A DNA stretch of 64,000 bases from NCBI RefSeq assembly GCF_014203235.1, contig NZ_JACHIN010000005.1, positions 310,001 through 374,000 of the forward strand, given 5' to 3'. The first letter of the stretch is position 1, and every line of letters starts with the position of its first letter. Source of the DNA: Nonomuraea endophytica. Its GTDB lineage: Bacteria > Actinomycetota > Actinomycetes > Streptosporangiales > Streptosporangiaceae. A program made the position numbers and the translations under genes. Under the pieces are notes generated by a model. That model did not search any database, was not told the DNA's origin, and saw only the letters and a list, made by a program, of their open reading frames with translations. Positions 1 through 7,226 of the stretch are shown in pieces.

Positions 1-505
1 AGGGCAAGGCCCGGCCCAGGGCGAACAGGAGGCCGCCCAGCGGTGGCCCGGCCAGTTCGGCGGCGTGCTGGCGGGTCTGTTCCTGGGCGTAGGCGCTGGG
101 TAGCTGCTCCCGGTGCACCAGTGTCCGGAGGGAGGCGGCGTGGGCGGGTTCGAAGATCGCGCCGGCGGCGCCGTTCACGATGGCCACCGCCACCAGGTGT
201 GGCAGGACCAGGCTGTCGCTCGCGGCGGCCAGCGCGACGCTCGCCATCGTGGCGGCGCGGACGAGGTCGGCGCCGAGCAGGACGCGGCGCCGGTCCCAGC
301 GGTCCACCAGCACGCCGGCGGGCAGCGCGAAGAGCATCCCGCTGGCCAGGCTGACCGCGCTGATCAGCCCGGCCTGGCCGGGTGAGCCGGTCAGCGCCAG
401 CACCAGCAGGGGGTAGGCCAGCAGGGTGAGGGTCGAGCCCAGCCCCGAGGCGGCCGAGCCCAGCCAGAACAGCTGGAAGCGGAGGTTCTTTCTCAACGGC
501 TGCAC
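1..505 (-). CDS. MFS exporter, N-terminal part (runs off the window start)
   Basis: Reading leftward from a GTG at 505 gives at least 168 residues, beginning VQPLRKNLRFQLFWLGSAAS. The protein has alternating hydrophobic segments and the MFS loop between helices 2 and 3 (GVLVDRWDRRRVLLGAD), as in EntS-like drug or siderophore exporters. The C-terminal half lies outside the window. Substrate cannot be read from sequence. The gene faces the ArsR-type regulator at 565 across a 59-bp gap holding a strong palindromic site, so it is probably that regulator's target. The start is inferred from the reading frame; no strong ribosome site is visible in front of the GTG. Confidence 0.85.
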   Translation of the reverse strand, partial: MQPLRKNLRFQLFWLGSAASGLGSTLTLLAYPLLVLALTGSPGQAGLISAVSLASGMLFALPAGVLVDRWDRRRVLLGADLVRAATMASVALAAASDSLVLPHLVAVAIVNGAAGAIFEPAHAASLRTLVHREQLPSAYAQEQTRQHAAELAGPPLGGLLFALGRALP

Positions 506-520
506 AACCGACGACAATAG

Positions 521-542
521 TTGTACAAGAATCCTTGTACAA
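521..542. promoter_or_regulatory. Paired TTGTACAA operator between MFS and ArsR-type genes
   Basis: Two copies of the self-palindromic octamer TTGTACAA (521-528 and 535-542) are separated by GAATCC. The pair lies midway between two divergent start codons. It fits a dimer-binding site for the adjacent winged-helix regulator, but binding is inferred. Confidence 0.75.
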
Positions 543-564
543 CCTTTCTAGTAAGGTGACGGGC

Positions 565-1167
565 ATGGAACAGGCTCGCCGCCACCTAGGCCCCAAGGAC
601 GCCGGCACGCTCAAGGCGCTCAGCCATCCCCTCCGGATGCGGCTGCTCCTGCTGGTGCACGAGACGGGCCCGGCCACGGTGGGCATGCTCGCCGAGCGGC
701 TGGCCCAGCCCGTGGGCGTGGTCAGCTATCACATGCGCCAGCTCGCGCTGCACGGGTTGGTGGCGGAGGTCCCCGAGCTGGCCCGCGATCGGCGCGAGCG
801 CTGGTGGCGGATGGTGCCGACCGAGAGCGTGTCGATGACGCCATCGGAGTTCGCCGACGACCCGGTCGGCCGCGTCGCCTCGCGGGCCACGATGCTCCAG
901 CTGATCGACGCCACGGCCGAGCGGATGCGCGAGTGGGTGAACGCCATGCACGCCTGGCCCCCGGAGTGGCAGGACGCCTCGACCCTCGCCCGCAAGGGCC
1001 CGATGCGGCTGACCGCGCAGGAGCTCAGCCGCTTCGACGACGAGCTCGACGACCTGGTGATGCGCTACCAGTCGATGGGCGAGAACGCCGAGGACGAGCC
1101 CGCCGATCGCCGTCCGGTCATCTTCTTCTGCTACACCGAGCCGATCGGGCCGCCGCTCAGCGAGTGA
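565..1167 (+). CDS. ArsR-type winged-helix transcriptional regulator
   Basis: A 200-residue protein. Residues about 15-80 form a winged helix of the HTH_20/ArsR kind: ALSHPLRMRLLLLV, then the recognition region (PVGVVSYHMRQLALHGLV) and a wing rich in Asp, Arg and Trp. The C-terminal ~110 residues are helical and acidic and may sense a ligand or dimerise. No cysteine metal site is apparent, so metal sensing is unlikely. I chose the ATG at 565; an in-frame TTG at 535 would place the start inside the TTGTACAA operator. The gene faces the MFS exporter and probably represses it and itself. Its last 11 bases overlap the 3' end of the convergent DUF1989 gene. Confidence 0.85.
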   Translation: MEQARRHLGPKDAGTLKALSHPLRMRLLLLVHETGPATVGMLAERLAQPVGVVSYHMRQLALHGLVAEVPELARDRRERWWRMVPTESVSMTPSEFADDPVGRVASRATMLQLIDATAERMREWVNAMHAWPPEWQDASTLARKGPMRLTAQELSRFDDELDDLVMRYQSMGENAEDEPADRRPVIFFCYTEPIGPPLSE

Positions 1168-1744
1168 CCCGTACGGCCAGCGGCGTGCACACGTAGTCGT
1201 TGGTCGGCCAGTTGTCCACCGAGCACGAGGTGAGCACGAACCACAGGTCCCGCAGCGCGCGGAAGGTGATGCCGTCCCCCGCCTTGGAGGCCGCGGTGCC
1301 GACCGGCAGGCTGCCGTCGGGCCGCGGCGGGGAGTTCTGGAAGAGGTTGACCGGATCGGGGACGACCGGCAGCGTCAGGCCCGCCGCCGTCACCGCGCCC
1401 AGGAAGTTGTCGTGGCAGTTGGGGTGCCCGAACAGCCCCTCGGCCTCGTACAAGGGGGCGTTGCACGGCGGGTAGAGCATGTCGTGCGGGCCCGGCGAGG
1501 TGTCGGCGACCAGTTCCAGAATGGGCTCGCCGGTCTGGTCCGTGAACGCCTCGCCGGTCTTGGGGAACAGGCGCTCCAGCCGGTCGCGGGTGTGCGCCGT
1601 GGACAGCCAGCGGTCCGGAGCGCCGCTGTCGATGGCCCACATGTCGCCGACCTGACGGCCTTCCAGGTCGACGACCTCGATCAGGCTGCCGCGCGCCACC
1701 TCAAGCGCCCGGCCGGTCTGCGGTTCAATGATCACGTTTTCCAT
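1157..1744 (-). CDS. DUF1989 / urea carboxylase-associated family protein
   Basis: A 195-residue protein matching the DUF1989 family, which includes urea carboxylase-associated proteins. Family-like features are the N-terminal VARGSLIEVVDLEGRQVGDMWAID, a central DMLYPPCNAPLYE, HPNCHDNF, and PDPVNLFQNS near residue 150. Members occur in urea and allophanate catabolism gene sets, but no urea carboxylase gene is adjacent here, so the substrate is open. The chosen ATG at 1744 lies just inside the gene side of the palindrome at 1768-1783. It is transcribed away from the TetR gene, its likely regulator, and overlaps the ArsR-type gene by 11 bp tail to tail. Confidence 0.8.
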   Translation of the reverse strand: MENVIIEPQTGRALEVARGSLIEVVDLEGRQVGDMWAIDSGAPDRWLSTAHTRDRLERLFPKTGEAFTDQTGEPILELVADTSPGPHDMLYPPCNAPLYEAEGLFGHPNCHDNFLGAVTAAGLTLPVVPDPVNLFQNSPPRPDGSLPVGTAASKAGDGITFRALRDLWFVLTSCSVDNWPTNDYVCTPLAVRVTR

Positions 1745-1767
1745 GGGGAGCAGCCTACGGTAATTTG

Positions 1768-1783
1768 TTGTACGCACGTTCAA
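1768..1783. promoter_or_regulatory. Imperfect palindrome, probable TetR operator
   Basis: TTGTACGCACGTTCAA is a 16-bp site of the form TTGnACGnnCGTnCAA. It lies between the divergent DUF1989 gene and the TetR gene, 19 bp before the latter's TTG start. Location and symmetry suggest that TetR binds here to control both genes. Confidence 0.6.
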
Positions 1784-1802
1784 TTAACAGGGGAGGACGG
1801 CA

Positions 1803-2408
1803 TTGAGCGAGGCCGTGACCGGCACGGACGGGCGCAAGGCCAGAGGAGAACGACGCCGACGGGAGATCATCGAGGCCACGCTCCGGGTGATCGAGCGTGA
1901 GGGCGTCGCCGGGGTGACCCATCGCTCGGTCGCGGCCGAGGCGGGCGCGCCGCCGAGCCTGGCGCTCTACTACTTCGCCACGCTCGACGACCTGCTGGTC
2001 GCGGCGCTGACAGCGGCCTCCGGCGAGTACTCCCGCCAGCTGCGCGCCATCATCGACGACGGCCGCGACGGCGTGGACGGCCTGGCCCAGCTCATCTCCG
2101 ACGCGGCGGGACCCGGCCGCGCCCGTGCGCTGGCCGAACGCGAGCTGACCATGCTGGCGACCCGCCGCCCGGCGCTGCGCCCCGTCGCCGGGCTCTGGCG
2201 TGCCGCGGTCGCCGAGGTGGCCGGGCTCTACACCGACGACCCGATCCTCATCCGCTCCCTGGTCGCGGCGTCGGACGGCATCTGCGCCGGGGTCCTTCTG
2301 GAAGACAACCCGATCCCCTACTCCGAGATCCGCGCCCTCCTCCGCCACGCGCTGGGGCTCGACCGCCCGCCGATCACCCGCGGACCAGCACCCGCCCCTC
2401 GGGCATGA
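1803..2408 (+). CDS. TetR family transcriptional regulator
   Basis: A 201-residue TetR repressor. The N-terminal HTH spans residues about 15-60 (RREIIEATLRVIEREGVAGV, then the recognition helix with LALYYFATLDDLL). The rest is a helical ligand pocket. The TTG start at 1803 is chosen because GGGGAGGA lies 5 bases upstream; no ATG offers comparable spacing. It is divergent from the DUF1989 gene and the palindrome between them is the likely operator. The last 35 bp overlap the end of the convergent cupin gene. Confidence 0.88.
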   Translation: MSEAVTGTDGRKARGERRRREIIEATLRVIEREGVAGVTHRSVAAEAGAPPSLALYYFATLDDLLVAALTAASGEYSRQLRAIIDDGRDGVDGLAQLISDAAGPGRARALAERELTMLATRRPALRPVAGLWRAAVAEVAGLYTDDPILIRSLVAASDGICAGVLLEDNPIPYSEIRALLRHALGLDRPPITRGPAPAPRA

Positions 2409-2898
2409 AGGCCGACAGCTGCCACGTCCACGTGCCCACCGTGACGATCTCCGCGTCCCCCGGCAGCGGCACCGGGGAGTCCCGCAGCCACGACAGCGGC
2501 GACAGCGCCAGCCCGCCCGGCGGGATGACCACGCTCTCCAGCGGCGTCCGCGTCGTGGGCCCGTCGGCCTCGTCCAGGACGCTCGGCACCCAGCTGGGCG
2601 GGCCCGCGAAGTGCGCCAGCGCCAGCGCGCCGGACGGGGCGGCGGAGTCGTGGCGGAGCGTGCCCGCGGGCAGCCAGGCGTGGTGGCCGGGCGAATAGGT
2701 GACGCCGGAGATGTGCAGGGCGCCGGCCAGGAGGACGAACTCCTCCCCCGCCAGGTAGTGGCCGCGCTGTCGGCGTTCCCATCCGGCGGGGAAGCCGACC
2801 AGGCACGTGGGGCCGTGCAGACGGGCGAGGCGGACCGGCAGCGTGGAGCCGGGGATGTGGAACTCCGGCCCCGGCGCGGCCGTCAGCAGGTCGATCAT
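2374..2898 (-). CDS. Cupin-fold protein of unknown function
   Basis: About 174 residues. It reads like a cupin: HYLAGEEFVLLAGALHISGVTYSPGHHAWLPAG has the glycine, glutamate and histidine spacing of a cupin motif 1-like strand pair, and PEGRVLVRG closes the C-terminus. The ATG at 2898 overlaps the preceding gene's TGA, indicating translational coupling with the 2898-3419 gene. An in-frame GTG at 2901 is an alternative start. No catalytic assignment can be made. Metal binding is possible from the histidines in the motif. Confidence 0.65.
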   Translation of the reverse strand: MIDLLTAAPGPEFHIPGSTLPVRLARLHGPTCLVGFPAGWERRQRGHYLAGEEFVLLAGALHISGVTYSPGHHAWLPAGTLRHDSAAPSGALALAHFAGPPSWVPSVLDEADGPTTRTPLESVVIPPGGLALSPLSWLRDSPVPLPGDAEIVTVGTWTWQLSAFMPEGRVLVRG

Positions 2899-3419
2899 CA
2901 CCCTAGTCTCTCGTACGCGCCGTCCTCGTCGTTGAGCAGCACGTACCCGGGCCGCCCGGTCGCCTCCAGCAGCCGGGCCAGCACCTCGCCCACAGGCGGA
3001 ACGGCCGGCGCGAGCATCCCGGACACCGCAGAGCGCCCGCCGTCGAGGTCGTCGGCCTCGTACTCGTTCTCCAGCCCGGGGACGGCCGCCGCCATCTCGG
3101 CCACTCCCCCGAGGCCCAGGCAGTCGACCCAGTAGGGCGCCCGCACGACCAGCTGGAGCGCGGCGGTCAGGTCGGCGGCGACGAGCGCGGCGCCGCCCTC
3201 GGAGTCGGCGTAGAGCACGGGGCGCGGACCGCCCGGGTCGCCGCAGAGGAAATACGTGCCCCCTGAGCCGTCGCCGGCGACCGCTTCGAGGGCGTCGCCC
3301 GAGGCCGGCCGCACCGCTTCGACGTGCTCGGTGCGCGCCACGTCGAACCCGAAGGGCCAGGCGAGCAGCCGGGCCGCCTCGGGGGTGCGCCGGACGAGGT
3401 CGAGGAGGGGTTCCGTCAT
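2898..3419 (-). CDS. Uncharacterised protein, operon partner of the cupin gene
   Basis: A 173-residue soluble protein starting MTEPLLDLVRRTPEAARLLAW. It has no signal peptide or membrane segment. A central stretch (GGTYFLCGDPGGPRPVLYADSEGGAALVA) and the end (GYVLLNDEDGAYERLG) loosely resemble small knot-like immunity-type proteins in which glycine and aromatic residues alternate, but I do not recognise the family. Its stop overlaps the start of the cupin gene, so the two are very likely co-translated. The ATG at 3419 is preferred over an in-frame TTG at 3428. Confidence 0.6.
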   Translation of the reverse strand: MTEPLLDLVRRTPEAARLLAWPFGFDVARTEHVEAVRPASGDALEAVAGDGSGGTYFLCGDPGGPRPVLYADSEGGAALVAADLTAALQLVVRAPYWVDCLGLGGVAEMAAAVPGLENEYEADDLDGGRSAVSGMLAPAVPPVGEVLARLLEATGRPGYVLLNDEDGAYERLG

Positions 3420-3434
3420 GGCGGGCAAGCTATC

Positions 3435-4652
3435 TCACCCCTCCTGAGGTACGGCGGGCCGGGCCCGCAGGGCGGCGGGCAGGAACGCCGCGCAGGCGAT
3501 CAGCAGCACGACCCCGGAGGCGACCAGCGACCCGGCCACCCCGAACACGCTCGCGGCGGGCCCGCCCAGCGCCACCCCGCCCAGCGTGAAGTTGACCATG
3601 ACGGTGTTGAGCAGCCCGACGCCTCTGCCCCGCAGCTCCTCGGGCAGGTCGCTGAGCATGGTGTTGGCCAGCGGCACCTGGAAGAGGCTGGCGAAGAGGC
3701 CGACGACCAGGCACCAGCCGATGATCACGGCCAGCCCGGGGCTGCCGCCGAGCAGGACGGGGGTGAGCAGGGCCAGGCCGAACAGGGTGACGGTGGCCAC
3801 CAGCATCCGGGGCGTCGAGCCGTAGCGGCGGATCAGCGCGGGGCCGAGGAGGGCTCCGGCGATCGAGCCGCCGGCGAACAGGGCCTGGGCGGTGCCGTAC
3901 TCCATGGCCCGGAGGTCGAAGACGGTGAGGAGCTGGGCGTTGAAGCCGGTGGTGAACAGGCCGGTCACGAGCGTGACGGGGACGAGGAAGGCGAGCAGGA
4001 AGCGCAGGGACGGGATGGCGAGCACGCCGCTGACCCCGCTCCGCAGCGCCTGCCAGTACGGCTCGGCGGCCGCCCGCGCGACCGGCCCGTGGCGCAGCAC
4101 GCCGAGGCTGCCCAGCAGCAGGGCGGAGACCACGAAGGTCGCGGCGTTGAGCCCGAGCACGACCGGCACGCTGCCCAGGGCGACGAGCAGGCCGCCGAGC
4201 GCGGGGCCGATCATGTTGACGGTCTGGTTGGTGCTCTGGAACAACGCCACCGCCGAGGCGATGTCGTGACCGCCGACGACCCTGGGGATGGCGGTGATCC
4301 TGGCGGTCTCGAAGAACGCCTTGCCCACGCCTTCGAGCAGGATGAGCGCGAGCAGCAGCCCCATCGAGTCGAGCGCGGGGATCATGGCGAGCACGACGGG
4401 GACCCGGGCCAGGTCGGCGCCGATGAGCAGCGTCCGGGTGGGCAGCCGGTCGGCCAGCGGGCCGACGAAGGCGCCGAGCACCCCGGAGGGCAGCAGCTGG
4501 GACAGCACGACCAGCGAGATGACGACCGGGCTGTCGGTCAGCCGTCCGGCCAGGAAGATCAGCGTGACGCGGGTCATCGCGTCACCGAGGAAGGAGATGA
4601 CCACCGCCAGCCAGTAGCGCAGGTAGGTGCTGTCCTTGAGGAGCTCGATCAT
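3435..4652 (-). CDS. MFS transporter (12-TM exporter type)
   Basis: A 405-residue major facilitator. The 2-3 loop is present (VGPLADRLPTRTLLIGAD), and a second half-repeat loop follows about 160 residues later (LGPALIRRYGSTPRML). The architecture matches MFS_3-type exporters. A PEELRGRGVGLLNTVM segment before the last helices is common in this group. Substrate unknown. It ends 16 bp before the start of the 2898-3419 gene on the same strand, so the three may be co-transcribed. Confidence 0.85.
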   Translation of the reverse strand: MIELLKDSTYLRYWLAVVISFLGDAMTRVTLIFLAGRLTDSPVVISLVVLSQLLPSGVLGAFVGPLADRLPTRTLLIGADLARVPVVLAMIPALDSMGLLLALILLEGVGKAFFETARITAIPRVVGGHDIASAVALFQSTNQTVNMIGPALGGLLVALGSVPVVLGLNAATFVVSALLLGSLGVLRHGPVARAAAEPYWQALRSGVSGVLAIPSLRFLLAFLVPVTLVTGLFTTGFNAQLLTVFDLRAMEYGTAQALFAGGSIAGALLGPALIRRYGSTPRMLVATVTLFGLALLTPVLLGGSPGLAVIIGWCLVVGLFASLFQVPLANTMLSDLPEELRGRGVGLLNTVMVNFTLGGVALGGPAASVFGVAGSLVASGVVLLIACAAFLPAALRARPAVPQEG

Positions 4653-4696
4653 GATGCGCTCGACGCTACTGGCAGGGTCGTCAGCCGGGACAGGCG

Positions 4697-5098
4697 TTAC
4701 GCCGGGCGCTGATCCGCCGTGAGCGTAGTGATGACGGTCAGCGTGAACAGGTCGAGCGCCAGGTCCTCGGTGGTCCGGGCGAGCACGGTCAGTCCGAACG
4801 GGCGCTCGGACGAGGTCGCGCGGGTGCCGGTGCCGAGTTGCCCGTTGGAGTTGTCACCCCAGGCCCACACGGTGCCGTCGGCGGCGATGGCCAGGCTGTG
4901 CGTGAAGCCCGGCTCGACCTGCTTGAAGCTCGACGATCCGGCCGCGGTGACGGGCTGGTTGACCGCGACGCGGGTGTCGCCGAGGCCGAGCTGGCCGGAC
5001 TGGTTCCACCCCCAGCCCCAGGTCTGGGCGGGCGCGAAGACCGCCGACGGGGCGAACGCGGTGACGGCGGCGGTGAGCGCCGCTGCGATGGTGTGCAC
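4697..5098 (-). CDS. Secreted mini RCC1-repeat protein, possibly truncated
   Basis: A 133-residue protein with a GTG start at 5098 preceded by a GGGAGG-like ribosome site. An N-terminal signal peptide (MHTIAAALTAAVTAFAPSAV) is followed by RCC1-type blades: WGWGWNQSGQLGLGD and SLAIAADGTVWAWGDNSNGQ. RCC1 propellers normally have about seven blades of roughly 50 residues, while this has only two and a fragment. The last ~30 residues (from GLTVLARTTEDL) no longer follow the repeat. It may be a decayed propeller or need to oligomerise. No partner is evident next to it. Confidence 0.6.
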   Translation of the reverse strand: MHTIAAALTAAVTAFAPSAVFAPAQTWGWGWNQSGQLGLGDTRVAVNQPVTAAGSSSFKQVEPGFTHSLAIAADGTVWAWGDNSNGQLGTGTRATSSERPFGLTVLARTTEDLALDLFTLTVITTLTADQRPA

Positions 5099-5134
5099 GG
5101 GTCTGCCTCCCGGGTCTGGTCCCTCGCGTAGAGG

Positions 5135-5160
5135 CGTTCCAACCCGTTCCAGCCCGTTCC
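5135..5160. repeat. Three 10-bp direct repeats (CGTTCC units)
   Basis: CGTTCC recurs at 5135, 5145 and 5155 with near-identical flanks (AACC, AGCC, GGCG), giving a 10-bp period. It lies just after the stop of the HxlR gene and before the RCC1 gene on the same strand. Confidence 0.6.
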
Positions 5161-5167
5161 GGCGGGG

Positions 5168-5620
5168 TCAGACCGCGCCGGACGCTCCCCATCCGGGCAC
5201 CTTGAAGTCCGCCGTCAGCGAGCCGGGCGCCACGCTCTCCCCGCAGCCGCGGCAGGTCACGACCGGGTCGAGCTCCTGCCCGCAGGTGTGCGAGAAGACG
5301 ACCGGCGGACTGCCGGCCAGGTGCCGGTCGCCCCACTGGCGCAGCAGGTGCAGCACGCCCTGCAGCTCCACCCCGGCCGCCGTCGGCCGGTACTCGTAGC
5401 GCGGCGGGCGCTCGCTGTAGGCGACCTTCTCCAGCAGCCCGGCCTCGACCAGGCGCTTGAGCCGCGCGGTCAGGATGTCGCGGGGCGCGCCGATGTTGCG
5501 CGCCATCGCGTCGAAGCGGCGCACGCCGAAGAAGACCTCGCGCAGGATGAGCAGGGAGTACTTCTCGCCGACTACCGCGAGGGTGTCGGCGATCGTGCAG
5601 GGCCGTGCCGTCGTCATCAT
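5168..5620 (-). CDS. HxlR family transcriptional regulator
   Basis: A 150-residue winged-helix protein. Residues about 8-95 are a classic HxlR domain: TIADTLAVVGEKYSLLILRE, GVRRFDAMARNIGAPRDILTARLKRLVEAGLL, then ERPPRYEYRPTAAGVELQ. An extra C-terminal ~45 residues carry cysteine pairs (HTCGQELDPVVTCRGCGESV) that could bind zinc, as in some longer HxlR proteins. It is divergent from the thiolase gene, and the inverted repeats between them are the likely operator. Confidence 0.88.
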   Translation of the reverse strand: MMTTARPCTIADTLAVVGEKYSLLILREVFFGVRRFDAMARNIGAPRDILTARLKRLVEAGLLEKVAYSERPPRYEYRPTAAGVELQGVLHLLRQWGDRHLAGSPPVVFSHTCGQELDPVVTCRGCGESVAPGSLTADFKVPGWGASGAV

Positions 5621-5638
5621 CCCAGGGTACGGCAGTGC

Positions 5639-5686
5639 GTTGGAAAACCGGACGATCCCGGACTACAGTTAGTCCAGTTTTCCAAC
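5639..5686. promoter_or_regulatory. Nested inverted repeats in the HxlR/thiolase promoter
   Basis: The arms GTTGGAAAACCGGAC (5639-5653) and GTCCAGTTTTCCAAC (5672-5686) are inverted with one mismatch. Between and overlapping them sits a second palindrome, GGACTACAGTTAGTCC (5660-5675). The site lies between divergent HxlR and thiolase genes and probably covers both promoters. Confidence 0.75.
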
Positions 5687-5705
5687 TAACCCCAGGAGGG
5701 CTCTC

Positions 5706-6863
5706 ATGCGTGACGCCGTCATCGTGCAGGCCGTGCGCACCCCCATCGGCAAGGGCAAGCCGGGCGGCGCCCTGGCCGGGGTCCATCCGGTCGAGCTGCT
5801 CGCCCACACGCTGCGTACCCTGGTGGAACGCTCGGGAGTGGACCCCGCGCTGGTCGACGACGTGATCGGCGGGACCGTCGACCAGGTCGGCGAGCAAGCC
5901 ATGAACACCACCCGATACGCCCTGCTGTCGGCCGGGTTCCCCGACTCGGTGCCGGCGGTGACCGTGGACCGCCAGTGCGGCTCCTCCCAGCAGGCCGTGC
6001 ACTTCGCCGCCCAGGGCGTCATCGCGGGCGCGTACGACCTGGTGGTGGCCTGCGGCGTGGAGTCGATGAGCCGGGTGCCGATGTGGTCGAACGTGCCGCC
6101 GGGCAAGGACCCGTTCGGCCCCGGCGTGGCCGGGCGCTTCCCCGGCGGCCTGGTCCCGCAGGGCGTCAGCGCCGAACTGATCGCCGCCAAGTGGTCGCTC
6201 GGCCGTGAGCAGATGGACGCCTTCTCCGCCGCCTCACACGCCAAGGCCGCCGCCGCCGACTTCTCCGCCGAGCTCGCCCCGATCGCCGGCCTCGGCCACG
6301 ACGAGTCGGTACGGCCGGCCACCACGACCGAGATCCTGGCCGGGCTGAAGCCCGCCTTCGCCGACCCAGGCTACGCCGAGCGCTTCCCGCAGATCGACTG
6401 GTCGGTCACCGCGGGCAACTCCAGCCCGATCAACGACGGCGCCGCCGCCCTGCTCATCACCACGAGCGAGCACGCCGCCCGCCTGGGCCTGCGCCCGCTG
6501 GCCAGGCTGCACTCCTTCGCGGTGACCGGCTCCGACCCGCTGCTCATGCTCACGGGCGTCATCCCGGCCACCGACAAGGTGCTGCGCAGGGCCGGCCTGC
6601 GCCTGGACGACATCGACCTGTTCGAGGTCAACGAGGCGTTCGCCAGCGTGGTGCTGGCCTGGCAGCAGGAGACCGGCGCCGACCCGGCCAAGGTCAACGT
6701 GAAGGGCGGCGCGATCGCGCTGGGCCACCCCCTCGGGGCCAGCGGCGCCCGGATCATGACCACCCTGGTCGGGGCCATGCGCGAGCGCGGCGCCCGCTAC
6801 GCCCTGCAGACGATGTGCGAGGCGGGCGGGCTGGCCAACGCGACGATCCTGGAGTCGCTCTAG
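5706..6863 (+). CDS. Acetyl-CoA acyltransferase (thiolase)
   Basis: A 385-residue thiolase catalysing acyl-CoA plus CoA exchange, either beta-ketothiolysis in fatty acid oxidation or acetoacetyl-CoA formation. Catalytic residues are visible: Cys91 in VDRQCGSSQQ, His341 in ALGHPLGASG, and Cys371 in TMCEAGGLAN. Length is typical of FadA/AtoB-type enzymes. The ATG at 5706 follows AGGAGGG with good spacing. It is probably controlled by the divergent HxlR regulator through the palindromes upstream. Its stop codon overlaps that of the convergent SH3-like gene by 4 bp. No beta-oxidation partner genes are adjacent, so the direction of the reaction cannot be read. Confidence 0.92.
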   Translation: MRDAVIVQAVRTPIGKGKPGGALAGVHPVELLAHTLRTLVERSGVDPALVDDVIGGTVDQVGEQAMNTTRYALLSAGFPDSVPAVTVDRQCGSSQQAVHFAAQGVIAGAYDLVVACGVESMSRVPMWSNVPPGKDPFGPGVAGRFPGGLVPQGVSAELIAAKWSLGREQMDAFSAASHAKAAAADFSAELAPIAGLGHDESVRPATTTEILAGLKPAFADPGYAERFPQIDWSVTAGNSSPINDGAAALLITTSEHAARLGLRPLARLHSFAVTGSDPLLMLTGVIPATDKVLRRAGLRLDDIDLFEVNEAFASVVLAWQQETGADPAKVNVKGGAIALGHPLGASGARIMTTLVGAMRERGARYALQTMCEAGGLANATILESL

Positions 6864-7159
6864 TAGTCGTAGTCGACCGGCTCCAGGTACGGGCCGTAGG
6901 CCCAGCCTTCCGCGTCGCCTGTCCAGACGCGCATCCAGGCGCGGCCGCCTCCGCAGGAGCCCTCGACGGTCTCGCCGTAGCCCACCGCGCCGACGCGCTC
7001 GAACTGCGTGCCCGGCCCCGACCTGATCCACAGGTTGGCCGGATACGGCGGCGCCACCTCGTACACGCAGGACGAGGCGGCGGAAGCGGGCGTCTGGACG
7101 AACAGTGACAGCGGTGCGGCGGCGGCCAGCGAGGCCACGAGCACGATGAACCGGCGCAT
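6860..7159 (-). CDS. Small secreted SH3-like domain protein
   Basis: A 99-residue exported protein. A signal peptide (MRRFIVLVASLAAAAPLSLF) is followed by one bacterial SH3-like domain: YPANLWIRSGPGTQFERVGAV and a C-terminal GWAYGPYLEP. The two cysteines (in SSCVYEV and EGSCGGG) could form a disulphide. Such single-domain proteins usually sit at the cell surface or in the medium and bind wall or protein ligands. The ATG at 7159 follows GGGGAGGT; the GTG at 7162 is a close alternative. Its upstream region carries two adjacent perfect palindromes. Confidence 0.8.
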   Translation of the reverse strand: MRRFIVLVASLAAAAPLSLFVQTPASAASSCVYEVAPPYPANLWIRSGPGTQFERVGAVGYGETVEGSCGGGRAWMRVWTGDAEGWAYGPYLEPVDYDY

Positions 7160-7168
7160 CACATACCT

Positions 7169-7200
7169 CCCCTTAAGGGGGGATATATCCTATATATCCC
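7169..7200. promoter_or_regulatory. Two abutting perfect palindromes
   Basis: CCCCTTAAGGGG (7169-7180) is followed directly by a 21-bp perfect palindrome with arms GGGATATAT (7180-7188) and ATATATCCC (7192-7200) around CCT. The pair lies between the divergent SH3-like gene and the dehydratase gene and is AT-rich inside, so it may contain both promoters. No regulator gene is adjacent. Confidence 0.65.
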
Positions 7201-7226
7201 GATCATGTGGGCGCTAAGCTGCCGAA

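Noticed and set aside
3324..4712. A long plus-strand open frame opposite the MFS gene
   Set aside because: It is Gln/Gly/Glu/Arg-rich with no hydrophobic pattern, and the minus-strand MFS protein explains the codon bias.
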